Below, piece after piece: positions 54,656 through 64,000 of a stretch of 64,000 nucleotides of DNA. Each line of letters opens with the position of its first letter. Within the stretch, counting starts at the first letter, position 1. The translations under genes and the position numbers were made by a program. Location of the stretch: NCBI RefSeq assembly GCF_034314105.1, contig NZ_JAVIWJ010000001.1, positions 1,365,501 through 1,429,500 on the forward strand, given 5' to 3'. Origin of the DNA: Pseudomonas sp. AB6 (GTDB lineage Bacteria > Pseudomonadota > Gammaproteobacteria > Pseudomonadales > Pseudomonadaceae). The notes below the pieces were generated by a model, which did not search any database, had not been told where the DNA came from, and was given only the letters and a program-made list of their open reading frames with translations.

Positions 54656-57600
54656 TCAATTGTCATAACCCAGGTTCGGCGAAAGCCAGCGCTCAGTCAT
54701 GCTCAAGTCCTGGCCTTTGCGCGCGGTATAGCTTTCGATCTGGTCCTTGTCGATTTTGCCGACCGCGAAGTATTGCGCTTGAGGGTGGGCGAAATACCAG
54801 CCGCTGACTGAAGCCGCAGGGAACATCGCGTAGCTTTCGGTCAGGAACACGCCGCTCAGCCCGGTCCGGCCATCGTCGCCACGGTCGAGCAAATCAAACA
54901 GCGTGCCTTTTTCAGTGTGGTCCGGGCACGCGGGGTAGCCTGGTGCGGGGCGAATGCCGACGTATTGCTCTTTGATGAGGTCTTCATTGGCCAGTTGCTC
55001 GTCCTTGGCGTAACCCCAATGGTTTTTCCGCACCTGCTGGTGCAGCCACTCGGCGCAGGCTTCGGCCAACCGGTCGGCCAAGGCCTTGACCATGATCGCG
55101 TTGTAGTCGTCGCCGGCATCCTGGTAAGCCTTGGAGACCTCTTCAGCGCCGATGCCGGCGGTGGTGATAAACCCACCGACATAATCGGTCACACCGCTGT
55201 CCTTGGGCGCGACAAAGTCGGCCAGGGAGAAGTTAGGCTTGCCGTCGGTCTTGATGATCTGTTGCCGCAGATGGTGCAGCTTGACCCGAGGCACGCCGTC
55301 ATCGCCGTACAGCTCCAAATCATCGTCATCCACCTGATTAGCAGGCCAGAAGCCAAACACGGCCCGGGCGCTGATCAGCTTTTCGTCGATCAGTTTGCTC
55401 AGTAACTCTTTAGCATCGGCAAACAATGACGTCGCGGCTTCACCCACCACTTCGTCAGTGAGGATGCGCGGGTATTTGCCCGCAAGGTCCCATGAGATGA
55501 AGAACGGCGTCCAGTCGATGTACTCAGCCAGCACGTTGAGGTCTATATTTTCCAGTACCTTGATACCGGTGAACGTTGGTTTCACTGGTTGATAGGTTGA
55601 CCAATCAAACTTCGGCTTCTTCGCCAGCGCTGCGCCATAGCTCAAGCGCTCAGTGCGCGAGCTGCGGGCGGCGGTGCGTTCCCGAACGTCAATGTACTCA
55701 AGCCGGGTTTTCTCGATGAAGGCTGGTTTCAGCTCCTTGGACAGCAACTGCGTGGCCACACCCACGGCGCGGGAGGCGTCGGTGACGTAGATCACGGCGT
55801 CGTTGCTGTATTTGGGCTCGATCTTCACCGCTGTGTGCGCTTTGGAGGTGGTCGCGCCGCCGATCATCAGTGGCAGGAAGAAGTTCTGCCGCTGCATTTC
55901 CCGCGCAACGTGAACCATTTCATCCAAGGACGGGGTGATCAGGCCTGACAAGCCGATGATGTCGCACTTGTGTTCTTTGGCGGCCAACAGAATTTTTTCG
56001 GCAGGCACCATTACCCCGAGGTCGACGATGTCGTAGCCATTGCAACCGAGGACCACGCCGACAATATTCTTGCCGATGTCATGTACGTCGCCCTTGACCG
56101 TGGCCATAAGAATTTTGCCCTTGGCCACCGGTTTGTCGCCTTTTTCCAGTTCAATAAACGGGATCAAGTGCGCAACGGCTTGTTTCATTACCCGCGCCGA
56201 TTTCACCACCTGTGGCAGAAACATCTTCCCCGAGCCAAACAGATCGCCAACGATGTTCATTCCGGACATCAACGGGCCTTCGATCACTTCGATCGGGCGC
56301 TTGAACGACTGCCGCGACTCTTCTGTGTCTTCAACGATGTGCGTGGTGATGCCCTTGACCAGCGCATGCTCCAGGCGTTTGTTCACCGGCCAGCTGCGCC
56401 ACTCTTCGGTTTCCGCTTCCTTGACACTGCCGTCGCCCCGGTACTTGTCGGCAATCGCGACCAGCGCGTCGGTGCCGTGAGGGGTGCGGTTGAGGACGAC
56501 GTCTTCGACGATATCGCGCAGTTCGGTAGGGATCTGGTCGTAAATTTCCAGCTGCCCGGCGTTGACGATGCCCATGCTCAAGCCGTTGCGGATCGCGTAC
56601 AGCAGGAACACCGAGTGAATCGCCTCACGCACTGGGTTGTTGCCCCGGAACGAGAATGACACGTTGGACACGCCGCCCGAGGTCAGGGCGTGGGGCAGGT
56701 GGTCGCGAATGTAAGCACAGGCGTTGATGAAATCGACGGCGTAGTTGTTGTGCTCTTCAATGCCGGTCGCGATGGCAAAGATGTTCGGGTCGAAAATAAT
56801 GTCTTCCGGCGGGAAGCCCACGTCGTTGACCAGAATGTCGTAAGAACGCTTACAGATTTCTTTTTTGCGTTTCTCGGTATCGGCCTGGCCGTTCTCATCG
56901 AACGCCATGACGACCACGGCGGCGCCATAACGCTTGCACAGCTTGGCATGATGAATGAACTGCTCGACGCCTTCCTTCATGCTGATGGAGTTGACGATGC
57001 CCTTGCCCTGAATGCATTTCAGGCCGGCTTCGATCACTTCCCATTTTGAGGAGTCGATCATGATCGGGACGCGGGAGATGTCTGGCTCCCCGGCAATCAG
57101 ATTGAGGAAGGTCACCATGGCCTTCTTCGAGTCGAGCATGCCCTCGTCCATGTTGATGTCGATCACCTGAGCGCCGGACTCAACCTGTTGCAACGCCACT
57201 TCCAGGGCTTCGGTGTAGTTATCTTCACGAATCAGTCGGGCAAAACGTGCGGAACCGGTGATATTGGTGCGTTCCCCGACGTTGATGAACAACGAGCTGC
57301 GATCAATGGTGAACGGTTCGAGCCCTGACAATCGACACGCTTTTGGGATGTCGGGAATAGGGCGTGGCGGATAATTGCTCACCGCATTGGCGATGGCCTT
57401 GATATGCGCGGGGGTAGTACCGCAACAGCCGCCAACAATGTTGAGAAAACCGCTCTGGGCAAACTCTTCGATAATCGCAGCGGTCTGGTTCGGCTCTTCA
57501 TCGTACTCACCAAATGCATTAGGCAAACCTGCGTTTGGGTGAGCAGACACATACGTACCAGCCTTGTTCGATAGTTCTTCCAGATAGGGCCGCAAATCAG

Positions 57601-58363
57601 CGGCACCCAGCGCGCAGTTCAAGCCCACGGAGATGGGTTTGGCGTGGGCCACGGAGTTCCAGAATGCTTCAGTCGTTTGCCCGGACAAGGTACGGCCCGA
57701 GGCGTCGGTGATGGTTCCGGAAATCATGATCGGTAATTCAAAGCCGACGTCCTCGAACACACCCTGTACCGCGAAAATCGCCGCTTTGGCGTTCAGCGTG
57801 TCGAAAATCGTCTCGATCAAAATCAGGTCGGCGCCGCCTTCGATCAGCCCGAGGGTGGCTTCGGTGTAGTTTTCCACCAGTTCATCGAAGGTAACGTTGC
57901 GATAGCCTGGGTTATTGACGTCTGGCGACAGCGAGCAGGTGCGACTGGTCGGGCCTAGAACGCCGGCGACGAAACGAGGTTTATCCGGCGTCTCCAGGGT
58001 TTTTGCGTCAGCCACCTTGCGGGCGAGGCGGGCGCCTTCTACGTTCAACTCATAGACCAGCGCTTCCATGCCGTAGTCGGCTTGGGACACTTGGGTCGCG
58101 TTAAACGTGTTGGTTTCAAGGATGTCCGCCCCTGCGTCAAGGTACGCTTTTTCAATAGCGCCAATCACGTCCGGACGACTGAGAATTAACAGGTCGTTGT
58201 TGCCTTTTACATCGCTCGGCCAATCGGCAAAGCGCTTGCCGCGGTAGTCTTCTTCTTCAAGCCGATAGCTTTGAATCATGGTGCCCATGCCGCCGTCGAG
58301 AATCAGAATGCGCTCTTTGAGGGCTTTTTGGAGAGCTGAAAGGCGAACGCTGCGATCGGACAT
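54656..58363 (-). CDS. metH: cobalamin-dependent methionine synthase MetH
   Basis: Transfers a methyl group from methyltetrahydrofolate through B12 to homocysteine. The 1235-residue chain has four modules: homocysteine-binding barrel with zinc Cys ([15 protein letters not shown] and [15 protein letters not shown]), folate barrel about 350-640 ([19 protein letters not shown]), cobalamin domain with [14 protein letters not shown] (the His ligand), and SAM-activation domain with [20 protein letters not shown]. Start ATG 58363 gives a normal N-terminus; an open frame extends upstream without homology. No B12 riboswitch precedes it. Confidence 0.95.
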   Translation of the reverse strand: MSDRSVRLSALQKALKERILILDGGMGTMIQSYRLEEEDYRGKRFADWPSDVKGNNDLLILSRPDVIGAIEKAYLDAGADILETNTFNATQVSQADYGMEALVYELNVEGARLARKVADAKTLETPDKPRFVAGVLGPTSRTCSLSPDVNNPGYRNVTFDELVENYTEATLGLIEGGADLILIETIFDTLNAKAAIFAVQGVFEDVGFELPIMISGTITDASGRTLSGQTTEAFWNSVAHAKPISVGLNCALGAADLRPYLEELSNKAGTYVSAHPNAGLPNAFGEYDEEPNQTAAIIEEFAQSGFLNIVGGCCGTTPAHIKAIANAVSNYPPRPIPDIPKACRLSGLEPFTIDRSSLFINVGERTNITGSARFARLIREDNYTEALEVALQQVESGAQVIDINMDEGMLDSKKAMVTFLNLIAGEPDISRVPIMIDSSKWEVIEAGLKCIQGKGIVNSISMKEGVEQFIHHAKLCKRYGAAVVVMAFDENGQADTEKRKKEICKRSYDILVNDVGFPPEDIIFDPNIFAIATGIEEHNNYAVDFINACAYIRDHLPHALTSGGVSNVSFSFRGNNPVREAIHSVFLLYAIRNGLSMGIVNAGQLEIYDQIPTELRDIVEDVVLNRTPHGTDALVAIADKYRGDGSVKEAETEEWRSWPVNKRLEHALVKGITTHIVEDTEESRQSFKRPIEVIEGPLMSGMNIVGDLFGSGKMFLPQVVKSARVMKQAVAHLIPFIELEKGDKPVAKGKILMATVKGDVHDIGKNIVGVVLGCNGYDIVDLGVMVPAEKILLAAKEHKCDIIGLSGLITPSLDEMVHVAREMQRQNFFLPLMIGGATTSKAHTAVKIEPKYSNDAVIYVTDASRAVGVATQLLSKELKPAFIEKTRLEYIDVRERTAARSSRTERLSYGAALAKKPKFDWSTYQPVKPTFTGIKVLENIDLNVLAEYIDWTPFFISWDLAGKYPRILTDEVVGEAATSLFADAKELLSKLIDEKLISARAVFGFWPANQVDDDDLELYGDDGVPRVKLHHLRQQIIKTDGKPNFSLADFVAPKDSGVTDYVGGFITTAGIGAEEVSKAYQDAGDDYNAIMVKALADRLAEACAEWLHQQVRKNHWGYAKDEQLANEDLIKEQYVGIRPAPGYPACPDHTEKGTLFDLLDRGDDGRTGLSGVFLTESYAMFPAASVSGWYFAHPQAQYFAVGKIDKDQIESYTARKGQDLSMTERWLSPNLGYDN

Positions 58364-58735
58364 AGGACTACCTGAAATAGGCTGATACAGAAGGTCGGGG
58401 ATAATAGCAAACTTGCGCGCTTTTAGTGAGAGTCGCGGTTTTGCATGAATATTTCTCATGTTGAAATCGCCGGTTTGCAGAAAATAGTCCAATGAAATGC
58501 TTCAGTGACTCATACGGCGCCGGTGAAGTGCTGGTCACTAGGTGGCTGTACGATCCCTTGTTTCTCACATGCCAAGCGACCGGCCGATCTATCGGTCAAT
58601 ACTCGCCGCCCCACCTACCGGTCATCAAACCGTCGCAACCTTTTCGACTATTACGCGGTCGGAACTACGAACACGACCTGGGGCAGCCGCTGTTCCAGGT
58701 TCTTGGTCGCGATTGAAAAACAGGGTGAGTTGCAG

Positions 58736-59770
58736 ATGTTGATTTCGGTTCAAGCCTTGCGGGCACTCGCCGCGTGGGTCGTTGTATGCCACCACTTCAT
58801 GCAGATTTTCTTTGATTTTCATGCGTCTGGTCCGATAGGGCGATTCTTCACTGATCGGGGGGCGGTTGGGGTCGATATCTTTTTTGTGATCAGCGGCTTG
58901 GTGATTTACCTTTCAACGCAAAGCAAAGACATGCCGGTCGGTCGTTTCATGGTCAATCGCATCATCCGCATTGTGCCTGCCTATTGGGTTTATACCGCCG
59001 CCATGGGCTTGTTAATCGTGTTCGCCAGGCCGTTACTGCCGCATGCAGTTGTCGATTGGCAGCATTTCATGCTGTCGCTGCTATTTATTCCCTCGGAAAA
59101 CCCTGGCGGCTACGGCATGTACCCAACGCTCAATGTGGGCTGGACGCTGAATTACGAGATGCTCTTCTATTTATTGTTCTCGACGGTATTCTTGGTTCAG
59201 CAACGCCATCGGCCCCTGTTAGTAGCGACAGCATTATTTGCCGTGAGTGGCGTACTGGCGCGCTATGGCTTGATTAGCCATTTTTATGGCAATGACATCG
59301 TTTACGAATTTCTCCTCGGGATCGGAATCGGTGTGATCTACCGTCGCGGTTGGGTCGGCAACGGTTTGTGGCTGCCCTTGTTAGCGATTACGGGCGCGTT
59401 GATGACTATTTATCACTTGCCTGCAGATGATCGATTTATCAACTGGGGCCTGCCGAGCGCTTTGATTGTTATCGCCTGCATCTCAATGGAACCCTATTTT
59501 GAGGGCAACCAATTGCTCAAGGCGCTGGGGGATTGCTCTTACTCGGTCTATTTGCTGCATGTGTTGGTGCTCTATAGCGGGTGGTTAGTTGCCGAGCGTT
59601 TTGGGCTGAATCCATACGCGGTGTTTGCGGTTTGCGTGCCGGTAATAGGACTGGGTGCCTGGGGCAGTTACCAATGGATTGAGAAAGGACTGTACCGCCG
59701 CCTTAAGGGCTGGTTGGACCAGCACCGAATCGAAAAGACCAAAACGGCCCTTTCCCGACAAAATTACTAG
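58736..59770 (+). CDS. acyltransferase-3 family membrane protein
   Basis: A 344-residue membrane protein with about ten hydrophobic segments. It opens [20 protein letters not shown] (with the conserved His in HHF), then [33 protein letters not shown] and [10 protein letters not shown], the pattern of OafA/NodX-type O-acyltransferases that modify surface polysaccharides. Start ATG 58736 has AGGGTGAG upstream; the preceding codons are non-homologous. It starts divergent from metH. Confidence 0.88.
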   Translation: MLISVQALRALAAWVVVCHHFMQIFFDFHASGPIGRFFTDRGAVGVDIFFVISGLVIYLSTQSKDMPVGRFMVNRIIRIVPAYWVYTAAMGLLIVFARPLLPHAVVDWQHFMLSLLFIPSENPGGYGMYPTLNVGWTLNYEMLFYLLFSTVFLVQQRHRPLLVATALFAVSGVLARYGLISHFYGNDIVYEFLLGIGIGVIYRRGWVGNGLWLPLLAITGALMTIYHLPADDRFINWGLPSALIVIACISMEPYFEGNQLLKALGDCSYSVYLLHVLVLYSGWLVAERFGLNPYAVFAVCVPVIGLGAWGSYQWIEKGLYRRLKGWLDQHRIEKTKTALSRQNY

Positions 59771-59828
59771 GACTTTGTGCGGCGCGTTTGATTGGCGTAA
59801 ACTCTGCCTACGTCTGCGAGGAATTTTC

Positions 59829-60422
59829 ATGACCGCTATTACTATTACCGATGCTGCCCACGATTATCTGGCCGATCTGCTTGAAAAGCAGAACACTCCG
59901 GGCATCGGCATCCGCGTGTTTATTACCCAGCCTGGCACCCAATATGCTGAAACCTGCATTGCTTATTGCAAGCCGGGCGAAGAAAAACCTGAAGACAACG
60001 CCATTGGCCTGAAAAGCTTCACTGCCTGGATTGATAATTTCAGCGAAGCCTTTCTTGACGATGCCGTTGTCGACTACGCCACTGATCGCATGGGCGGCCA
60101 ACTGACCATCAAGGCGCCAAACGCCAAAGTACCTATGGTCAATGCCGACAGCCCAATCAACGAGCGCATCAATTACTACTTGCAAACCGAAATCAACCCT
60201 GGTCTGGCCAGTCATGGCGGCCAGGTGACGTTGATTGATGTGGTCGAAGAAAACGACGAAAACATCGCGGTCCTGCAATTCGGCGGCGGCTGCCAAGGCT
60301 GTGGCCAAGCTGACGTTACCTTGAGAGAAGGGATAGAGCGTACGTTGCTCGAACGCATTCCCGAACTCAAAGGCGTCCGCGATGTGACCGATCACTCGCA
60401 AAAAGAGCACGCTTACTACTAA
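59829..60422 (+). CDS. nfuA: Fe-S cluster carrier NfuA
   Basis: Delivers iron-sulfur clusters to target apoproteins under stress. The 197-residue protein combines a degenerate A-type N-domain ([40 protein letters not shown]) and the Nfu domain, with Cys155 and Cys158 in [18 protein letters not shown] binding the cluster. [11 protein letters not shown] is diagnostic. Start at 59829. Followed by a strong terminator. Confidence 0.93.
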   Translation: MTAITITDAAHDYLADLLEKQNTPGIGIRVFITQPGTQYAETCIAYCKPGEEKPEDNAIGLKSFTAWIDNFSEAFLDDAVVDYATDRMGGQLTIKAPNAKVPMVNADSPINERINYYLQTEINPGLASHGGQVTLIDVVEENDENIAVLQFGGGCQGCGQADVTLREGIERTLLERIPELKGVRDVTDHSQKEHAYY

Positions 60423-60442
60423 GGCTGCTGTTTGACCTGAAC

Positions 60443-60477
60443 AAAAAAAACACCCCGCGGGTTCGGGGTGTTTTTTT
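60443..60477. terminator. bidirectional terminator after nfuA
   Basis: CACCCCG (60451-60457) pairs with CGGGGTG (60464-60470) around CGGGTT, flanked by eight A and seven T. It serves both nfuA and the convergent cobM. Confidence 0.93.
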
Positions 60478-60512
60478 GTCGCCGATTTGAGTCGTGCAAA
60501 AAGTCACAAAAA

Positions 60513-61259
60513 TTAACGCCGATACACATGGGCATGCCCGGCACGGTATAGCGATGAGTCGGCAAAACTGTTGTTGCCCAGCACCCGGCCAACCAATATC
60601 AAAGCCGTACGGCGAAAGCCTTTGGCCCGCACTTTTTCTTCTATATCTGTCAAGTTTCCTACTACCCAATCCTGATCCGGCCAGCTGGCACGATGGACCA
60701 CTGCAATCGGGCAATCAGCGCCGTAGTGCGGCATTAGTTCGGCCACTATCTTGTGCAGATTGTTCACCCCTAGATGAATGGCCATGGTCGCCCGATGTTG
60801 CGCCAGGCTCGCCAGCTCCTCGCCTGCCGGCATCGAGGTTTTGTCCGCGTAACGGGTCAGAATCACGCTCTGGGAAATGTCCGGCAGGGTCAGTTCCACG
60901 CCTAACAGCGCTGCGCACGCGGCGGTGGCGGTGACGCCCGGGATGATCTCAAAAGCTATATTCAGTTCGCGCAAGTGACGAATTTGCTCACCAATGGCGC
61001 CATAAAGGCTCGGATCGCCGGAATGAACCCTGGCGACGTCTTGGCCTTGTTCATGAGCAGACTTCATCAGCTCAATGATCTGCTCCAAGTGCAACTCTGC
61101 GCTATTGATCACCTGCAAAGCGTTATGGCCTGCCAGGACCGCCGTCGGCACCAACGATCCAGCGTAGATAATCACCGGGCAACTGCGAATCAAGCGTTGA
61201 CCTTTGACCGTGATCAGCTCCGGGTCGCCGGGGCCTGCGCCGATGAAAAAGACGGTCAT
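60513..61259 (-). CDS. cobM: precorrin-4 C(11)-methyltransferase CobM
   Basis: SAM-dependent tetrapyrrole methylase of 248 residues in the aerobic cobalamin pathway. Motifs: TVFFIGAGPGDPELITVKGQ at the start, ARVHSGDPSLYGAIGEQIRH, VSGVTA-like EIIPGVTATAACAALLG, then LTRYADKTSMP and MAIHLGVNNLHKIV, typical of CobM/CbiF. AGGAG before the start. Transcribed after cobE in the same leftward unit. Confidence 0.93.
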   Translation of the reverse strand: MTVFFIGAGPGDPELITVKGQRLIRSCPVIIYAGSLVPTAVLAGHNALQVINSAELHLEQIIELMKSAHEQGQDVARVHSGDPSLYGAIGEQIRHLRELNIAFEIIPGVTATAACAALLGVELTLPDISQSVILTRYADKTSMPAGEELASLAQHRATMAIHLGVNNLHKIVAELMPHYGADCPIAVVHRASWPDQDWVVGNLTDIEEKVRAKGFRRTALILVGRVLGNNSFADSSLYRAGHAHVYRR

Positions 61260-61307
61260 GGAATCTCCTGAAGCTACAAAGGGCTGGATGAGTGAGCGGA
61301 GTGCGGA

Positions 61308-61718
61308 TTATCGAGGATTCGGTACATCACCTGCCAAGGCAAATGTCGCGTGTCGATTTTTGCTGCGGTTGATCAGCAATACGCTGGGGCGTCCGCTGAG
61401 CTGTTCCGCCAAGGCCAGGGCTGCGCTTTCTGCCACGCCATGGCAACCGGTATGGGCAAAGGCCAGCGCCGATCGATAGCTCAGCTGTGCGTCGAAGCTT
61501 GCCAATTGCGCGGCACTGAAAAACGCCACCGGCAGATCAAGCAGCGCAGCCAGCGCTAGCAGGCCCGGTTCAGTGCTTTTCTGATCAATGGACGCCAAGG
61601 CGGTAATCGCGTCGATCCGCAGGCCATGGGCGGCCAGGCTTTGTTCGATCAGTTCGAGCAGCAGGCTTGCAGGGCAGCCGCGCTGGCAGCCAAGCCCCAC
61701 CACCAGCGTCGTCGACAT
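61308..61718 (-). CDS. cobE: cobalamin biosynthesis protein CobE
   Basis: A 136-residue CobE/CbiG C-terminal-like protein. The start LVVGLGCQRGCPASLLLELI and later TEPGLLALAALLDLPVAFFS are characteristic, as is the later GCHGVAESAALALA. CobE is required in the aerobic pathway though its exact role is unclear (often fused to CbiG in other bacteria). GGAG before the start. Divergent from the riboswitch-cobW unit and upstream of cobM. Confidence 0.88.
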   Translation of the reverse strand: MSTTLVVGLGCQRGCPASLLLELIEQSLAAHGLRIDAITALASIDQKSTEPGLLALAALLDLPVAFFSAAQLASFDAQLSYRSALAFAHTGCHGVAESAALALAEQLSGRPSVLLINRSKNRHATFALAGDVPNPR

Positions 61719-61844
61719 CCGCTTGCTCCGCTATCGGTAAAGCGTGGCAGGAAACCATGACCGGGCGCGAAACGTCAATCGCGCGACCTGTCGCGAGGCG
61801 CTGGTGATTGACCTGCCCAAGGTCACTGCGTAGCCTTGCATCCT

Positions 61845-62035
61845 TGAGGTTCTCCGGCGCAGGCCGGGGCTAAGAAGGGAACGCGGTCAATGCCGCGGCT
61901 GCCCCCGCAACTGTAAACGGTTATGTTCATTGCACAGCCACTGCGCCTGACGCGGGAAGGCGCAATGAACGCGTGCTCGGCGTCTCGCGATGAGGCAGTC
62001 GACATGCCACCGTAAGCCAGGAGACCTGCCTCGAC
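61845..62035 (+). promoter_or_regulatory. cobalamin riboswitch
   Basis: The RNA shows the standard order of B12-riboswitch elements: GAGGTTCTCC then AAGAAGGGAACGCGGT, GCCGCGGCTGCCCCCGCAAC with CTGTAA, GCCACTG, and the B12 box AGCCAGGAGACCTGCC at 62015-62030. The stretch between CTGTAA and the box contains an added stem region rich in repeats (GCAATGAAC and its pair). The expression platform is probably the ~110 bases before cobW. Adenosylcobalamin binding would reduce expression of cobW-cobN. Confidence 0.93.
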
Positions 62036-62147
62036 ATCAGAATTCTCACTACAACCGGGCGGGGTGATCCGGTGGCGAATTGATCCGCGTGCATATGCTG
62101 CGCGGTTCTCGTCCTGTTTTGCCCGCCGCTTTGCCAAAGGGCACCCA

Positions 62148-63212
62148 ATGAAAACGCTGGCCAAACTTCCTGTCACCATCGTCACCGGCTTCCTCGGTTC
62201 GGGCAAAACCACTTTGCTACGGCACATGCTCGACAACGCTGACGGTCGGCGAATTGCAGTGATCGTCAATGAGTTCGGCGAACTGGGGATTGACGGCGAC
62301 CTGCTCAAACAATGCAGCATTGGCTGCACCGAAGAAGAAGCCAACGGCCGGGTTTATGAGCTGGCCAACGGCTGCTTGTGCTGCACCGTTCAGGAAGAGT
62401 TTTTCCCGGTCATGCGCGAGCTGGTCGCCCGCCGTGGCGATCTGGACCACATCCTGATTGAAACCTCGGGCCTGGCGTTACCCAAACCTTTGGTCCAAGC
62501 CTTTCAGTGGCCGGAAATTCGCAACGCCTGTACGGTTGACGCGGTGATCACCGTCGTCGATAGCCCTGCGGTGCTGGCCGGCACCTTCGCGGCGTTCCCG
62601 GATCAAGTCGATGCCCAGCGTAAGATGGATCCGAACCTGGACCACGAATCACCGCTGCACGAGTTGTTCGCCGATCAGCTGTCCAGCGCTGATCTGGTAA
62701 TCCTCAACAAGGCTGACAAGATGGACGCTGCCGGCCTCGCCGCAGTCCGTGCTGAAGTCTCGGAGGAGCTGCCGCCAGCGGTCAAAGTGATTGAGGCCAG
62801 CAATGGTCGCTTGCCGATCAGCGTGTTGTTAGGCCTGGGCGCCGAGTCCGAACTGCATATCGACGGTCGCCATAGCCATCACGATTCCCATGAAGGCGCA
62901 GACCCTGCTGATCATGACCATGATGCGTTTGACTCAATTTCAATCACCTTGCCGCAGGCTGACGAAAGCTTGTTATTCGATGCCTTGAACCAATTGGTGG
63001 TGCAGCACGGTATTTTGCGGGTCAAAGGCTTTGCCGCGATTCCGGGCAAACCGATGCGTTTGCTGATTCAGGGTGTCGGTACCCGTTTCGACAAACATTT
63101 CGACCGCGCGTGGCGTGCCGACGAAGAGCGAGTAACCCATTTGGTGTTGATCGGTCAGAAGCTCGACGCCGGGGTGCTTGAAGCCCAGTTGCACGCAGCG
63201 GTTGCTGGCTGA
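62148..63212 (+). CDS. cobW: CobW GTPase, metal chaperone
   Basis: G3E GTPase of 354 residues, thought to supply cobalt to the CobNST chelatase. Walker A GFLGSGKTTLL at Gly14-Thr21; metal site C76LCC79; NEFGE after strand 2; NKAD G4 motif (LNKADKM). A histidine-rich stretch follows near residue 245 (HSHHDSHEG and DHDHD), usual for metal handling. Start at 62148. It lies directly under the B12 riboswitch, three bases before cobN. Confidence 0.95.
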   Translation: MKTLAKLPVTIVTGFLGSGKTTLLRHMLDNADGRRIAVIVNEFGELGIDGDLLKQCSIGCTEEEANGRVYELANGCLCCTVQEEFFPVMRELVARRGDLDHILIETSGLALPKPLVQAFQWPEIRNACTVDAVITVVDSPAVLAGTFAAFPDQVDAQRKMDPNLDHESPLHELFADQLSSADLVILNKADKMDAAGLAAVRAEVSEELPPAVKVIEASNGRLPISVLLGLGAESELHIDGRHSHHDSHEGADPADHDHDAFDSISITLPQADESLLFDALNQLVVQHGILRVKGFAAIPGKPMRLLIQGVGTRFDKHFDRAWRADEERVTHLVLIGQKLDAGVLEAQLHAAVAG

Positions 63213-63215
63213 CCC

Positions 63216-64000
63216 ATGCATTTACTGAGAACCCAGCCCGGCGGATTCGTCCCCGACGACAGCATCGCCGATTTGGGGCAAACCCCGGCCGAGCTGGTGA
63301 TTCTCTGTAGCGGCGATTCCCACTTGGCGCTGCTCGCGGAAGCGGCGCAACAGTTGCCCGACGATTACCCCAGCGTGCGCCTGGCCAATCCGATGCAGGT
63401 GCAGAATCATGCATCGGTGGACCTCTACGTCGATCAAGTGCTGCAACACGCCAAGGTCATTCTTATTTCCCTGCACGGCGGTATCGGTTATTGGCGCTAT
63501 GGTGTTGAGCGCCTGGTGCAGCTGGCTGAGCGTGGTGTGAAGCTGATTCTGGTGCCCGGCGATGACCGGCCTGACCCGGAGCTTAGCGGCTTAAGCAACG
63601 TGACGGCGGAAGAGGGCGAGCGGCTTTGGCATTTTTTGCGTCAGGGTGGCATGCACAATGCGCTGGAGTTGTACCGGTGCTTGGCCAGTCGTTTTCTAGC
63701 GCGGGATTATCCGTGGGCTGAACCCGAAACCCTGCCACGCACCGCGATTTATCACCCGCACAAAGCCAACGCTAGCCTGAGCGATTGGCAAGCCCAATGG
63801 CAGCCGTCGCAACCGGTGGTAGGGCTGCTGTTTTATCGCTCCCATCTGCAAGCGGCCAACACCGGATTTATCGACGTGTTTTGCGCCCGTTTGCAGGCTC
63901 AGGGCCTGAATCCACTGCCCATTGCAGTCGCCAGCTTGAAAGAAGCGGGTTGTCTGGCGGTGGTGGAGGACCTGTTCGATCAGGTCCGGGCTGAGCTGAT
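63216..64000 (+). CDS. cobN: cobaltochelatase subunit CobN (5' part)
   Basis: The N-terminal 261 residues of the large CobN subunit, which inserts cobalt into hydrogenobyrinic acid diamide with ATP (with CobST). It opens MHLLRTQPGGFVPDDSIADL; then ILISLHGGIGYWRYGVERLV, LPRTAIYHPHKANASL and WQAQWQPSQPVVGLLFYRSH, all as in CobN. The frame is open to the window end; normal length is about 1250 residues. ATG follows the cobW stop by three bases. Confidence 0.95.
   Translation, partial: MHLLRTQPGGFVPDDSIADLGQTPAELVILCSGDSHLALLAEAAQQLPDDYPSVRLANPMQVQNHASVDLYVDQVLQHAKVILISLHGGIGYWRYGVERLVQLAERGVKLILVPGDDRPDPELSGLSNVTAEEGERLWHFLRQGGMHNALELYRCLASRFLARDYPWAEPETLPRTAIYHPHKANASLSDWQAQWQPSQPVVGLLFYRSHLQAANTGFIDVFCARLQAQGLNPLPIAVASLKEAGCLAVVEDLFDQVRAEL

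Noticed and set aside
55970..56659. Plus-strand frame of 229 residues opposite metH
   Set aside because: Shadow of strong codon bias in metH; no motif and no promoter-like start.
58364..58735. B12 riboswitch or long 5' leader in front of metH
   Set aside because: No B12 box or related pattern found in this short region.
59655..59828. Extended N-terminus of NfuA
   Set aside because: It lies inside the upstream acyltransferase gene; the ATG at 59829 gives the expected NfuA start.

Overview
The window looks like a chromosomal segment of a fluorescens/syringae-type Pseudomonas. Supporting signs are a moderately GC-rich sequence, the gene order mtlE-F-G-K-D-Y-Z with an AraC-type mtlR beside it, OprD-type porin, aerobic-pathway cobalamin genes (cobF, cobM, cobE, cobW, cobN), a haemoprotein-type CysI next to a DUF934 protein, and degenerate pseudomonad REP-like palindromes. 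All identifications come from reading sequence motifs; no database search was run. No rRNA, tRNA, insertion sequence or CRISPR array was seen.

Layout. 0-5.8 kb: a cut-off gene end, a UvrA2-like excision ATPase, three small phage-flavoured genes (two HTH proteins and a phage-type hypothetical) and a poxvirus-type topoisomerase IB. 5.8-8.4 kb: molybdate transporter modABC with a ModE-box-like palindrome upstream. 8.5-13 kb: flavin nitronate monooxygenase, an alpha/beta hydrolase, then an acuR-acuI pair (acrylate-sensing TetR repressor and acrylyl-CoA reductase) with a clear operator, and a CGNR zinc-finger regulator. 13-20.6 kb: copper CopC/CopD-like genes with a small exported protein, an F420-oxidoreductase-like protein, an OprD porin with a possible small RNA beside it, AraC/AhpD-like pair, a Ser-rich protein, DUF1993.

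20.6-30.1 kb: complete mannitol/polyol uptake and catabolism operon: periplasmic binding protein, two permeases, ATPase, polyol dehydrogenase, xylulokinase, fructokinase; mtlR lies upstream in the same orientation. 30.1-33.5 kb is an accessory patch: remnant of a HigA-like antitoxin, cobF, a truncated polymorphic-toxin (toxin 44-like) fragment, a glycosyltransferase and an orphan hcp (type VI secretion tube protein).

33.6-43 kb is a signalling block: a CHASE3-GAF hybrid histidine kinase with three receivers, stand-alone CheR, a receiver-less CheB, a receiver-histidine kinase and a single receiver in one tight operon, flanked by another receiver and a second hybrid kinase. No MCP, CheA or CheW is present, so the target of CheR/CheB is open; the Glu/Gln-rich coiled coil of the big kinase is a candidate.

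43-50.4 kb: dienoyl-CoA isomerase, NudC, TSUP transporter, Gfo/Idh/MocA oxidoreductase with tandem operators, and an SDR / acyl-CoA-associated phosphotransferase / SCP2 / histidine phosphatase series. 50.5-64 kb: sohB protease, sulfite reductase with DUF934, a 37-residue membrane protein, DUF2970, B12-dependent metH, an acyltransferase, nfuA, cobE-cobM on the minus strand, and a cobalamin riboswitch driving cobW-cobN (cobN runs off the end). B12 synthesis, B12 sensing and B12 use (MetH) therefore sit within 10 kb.
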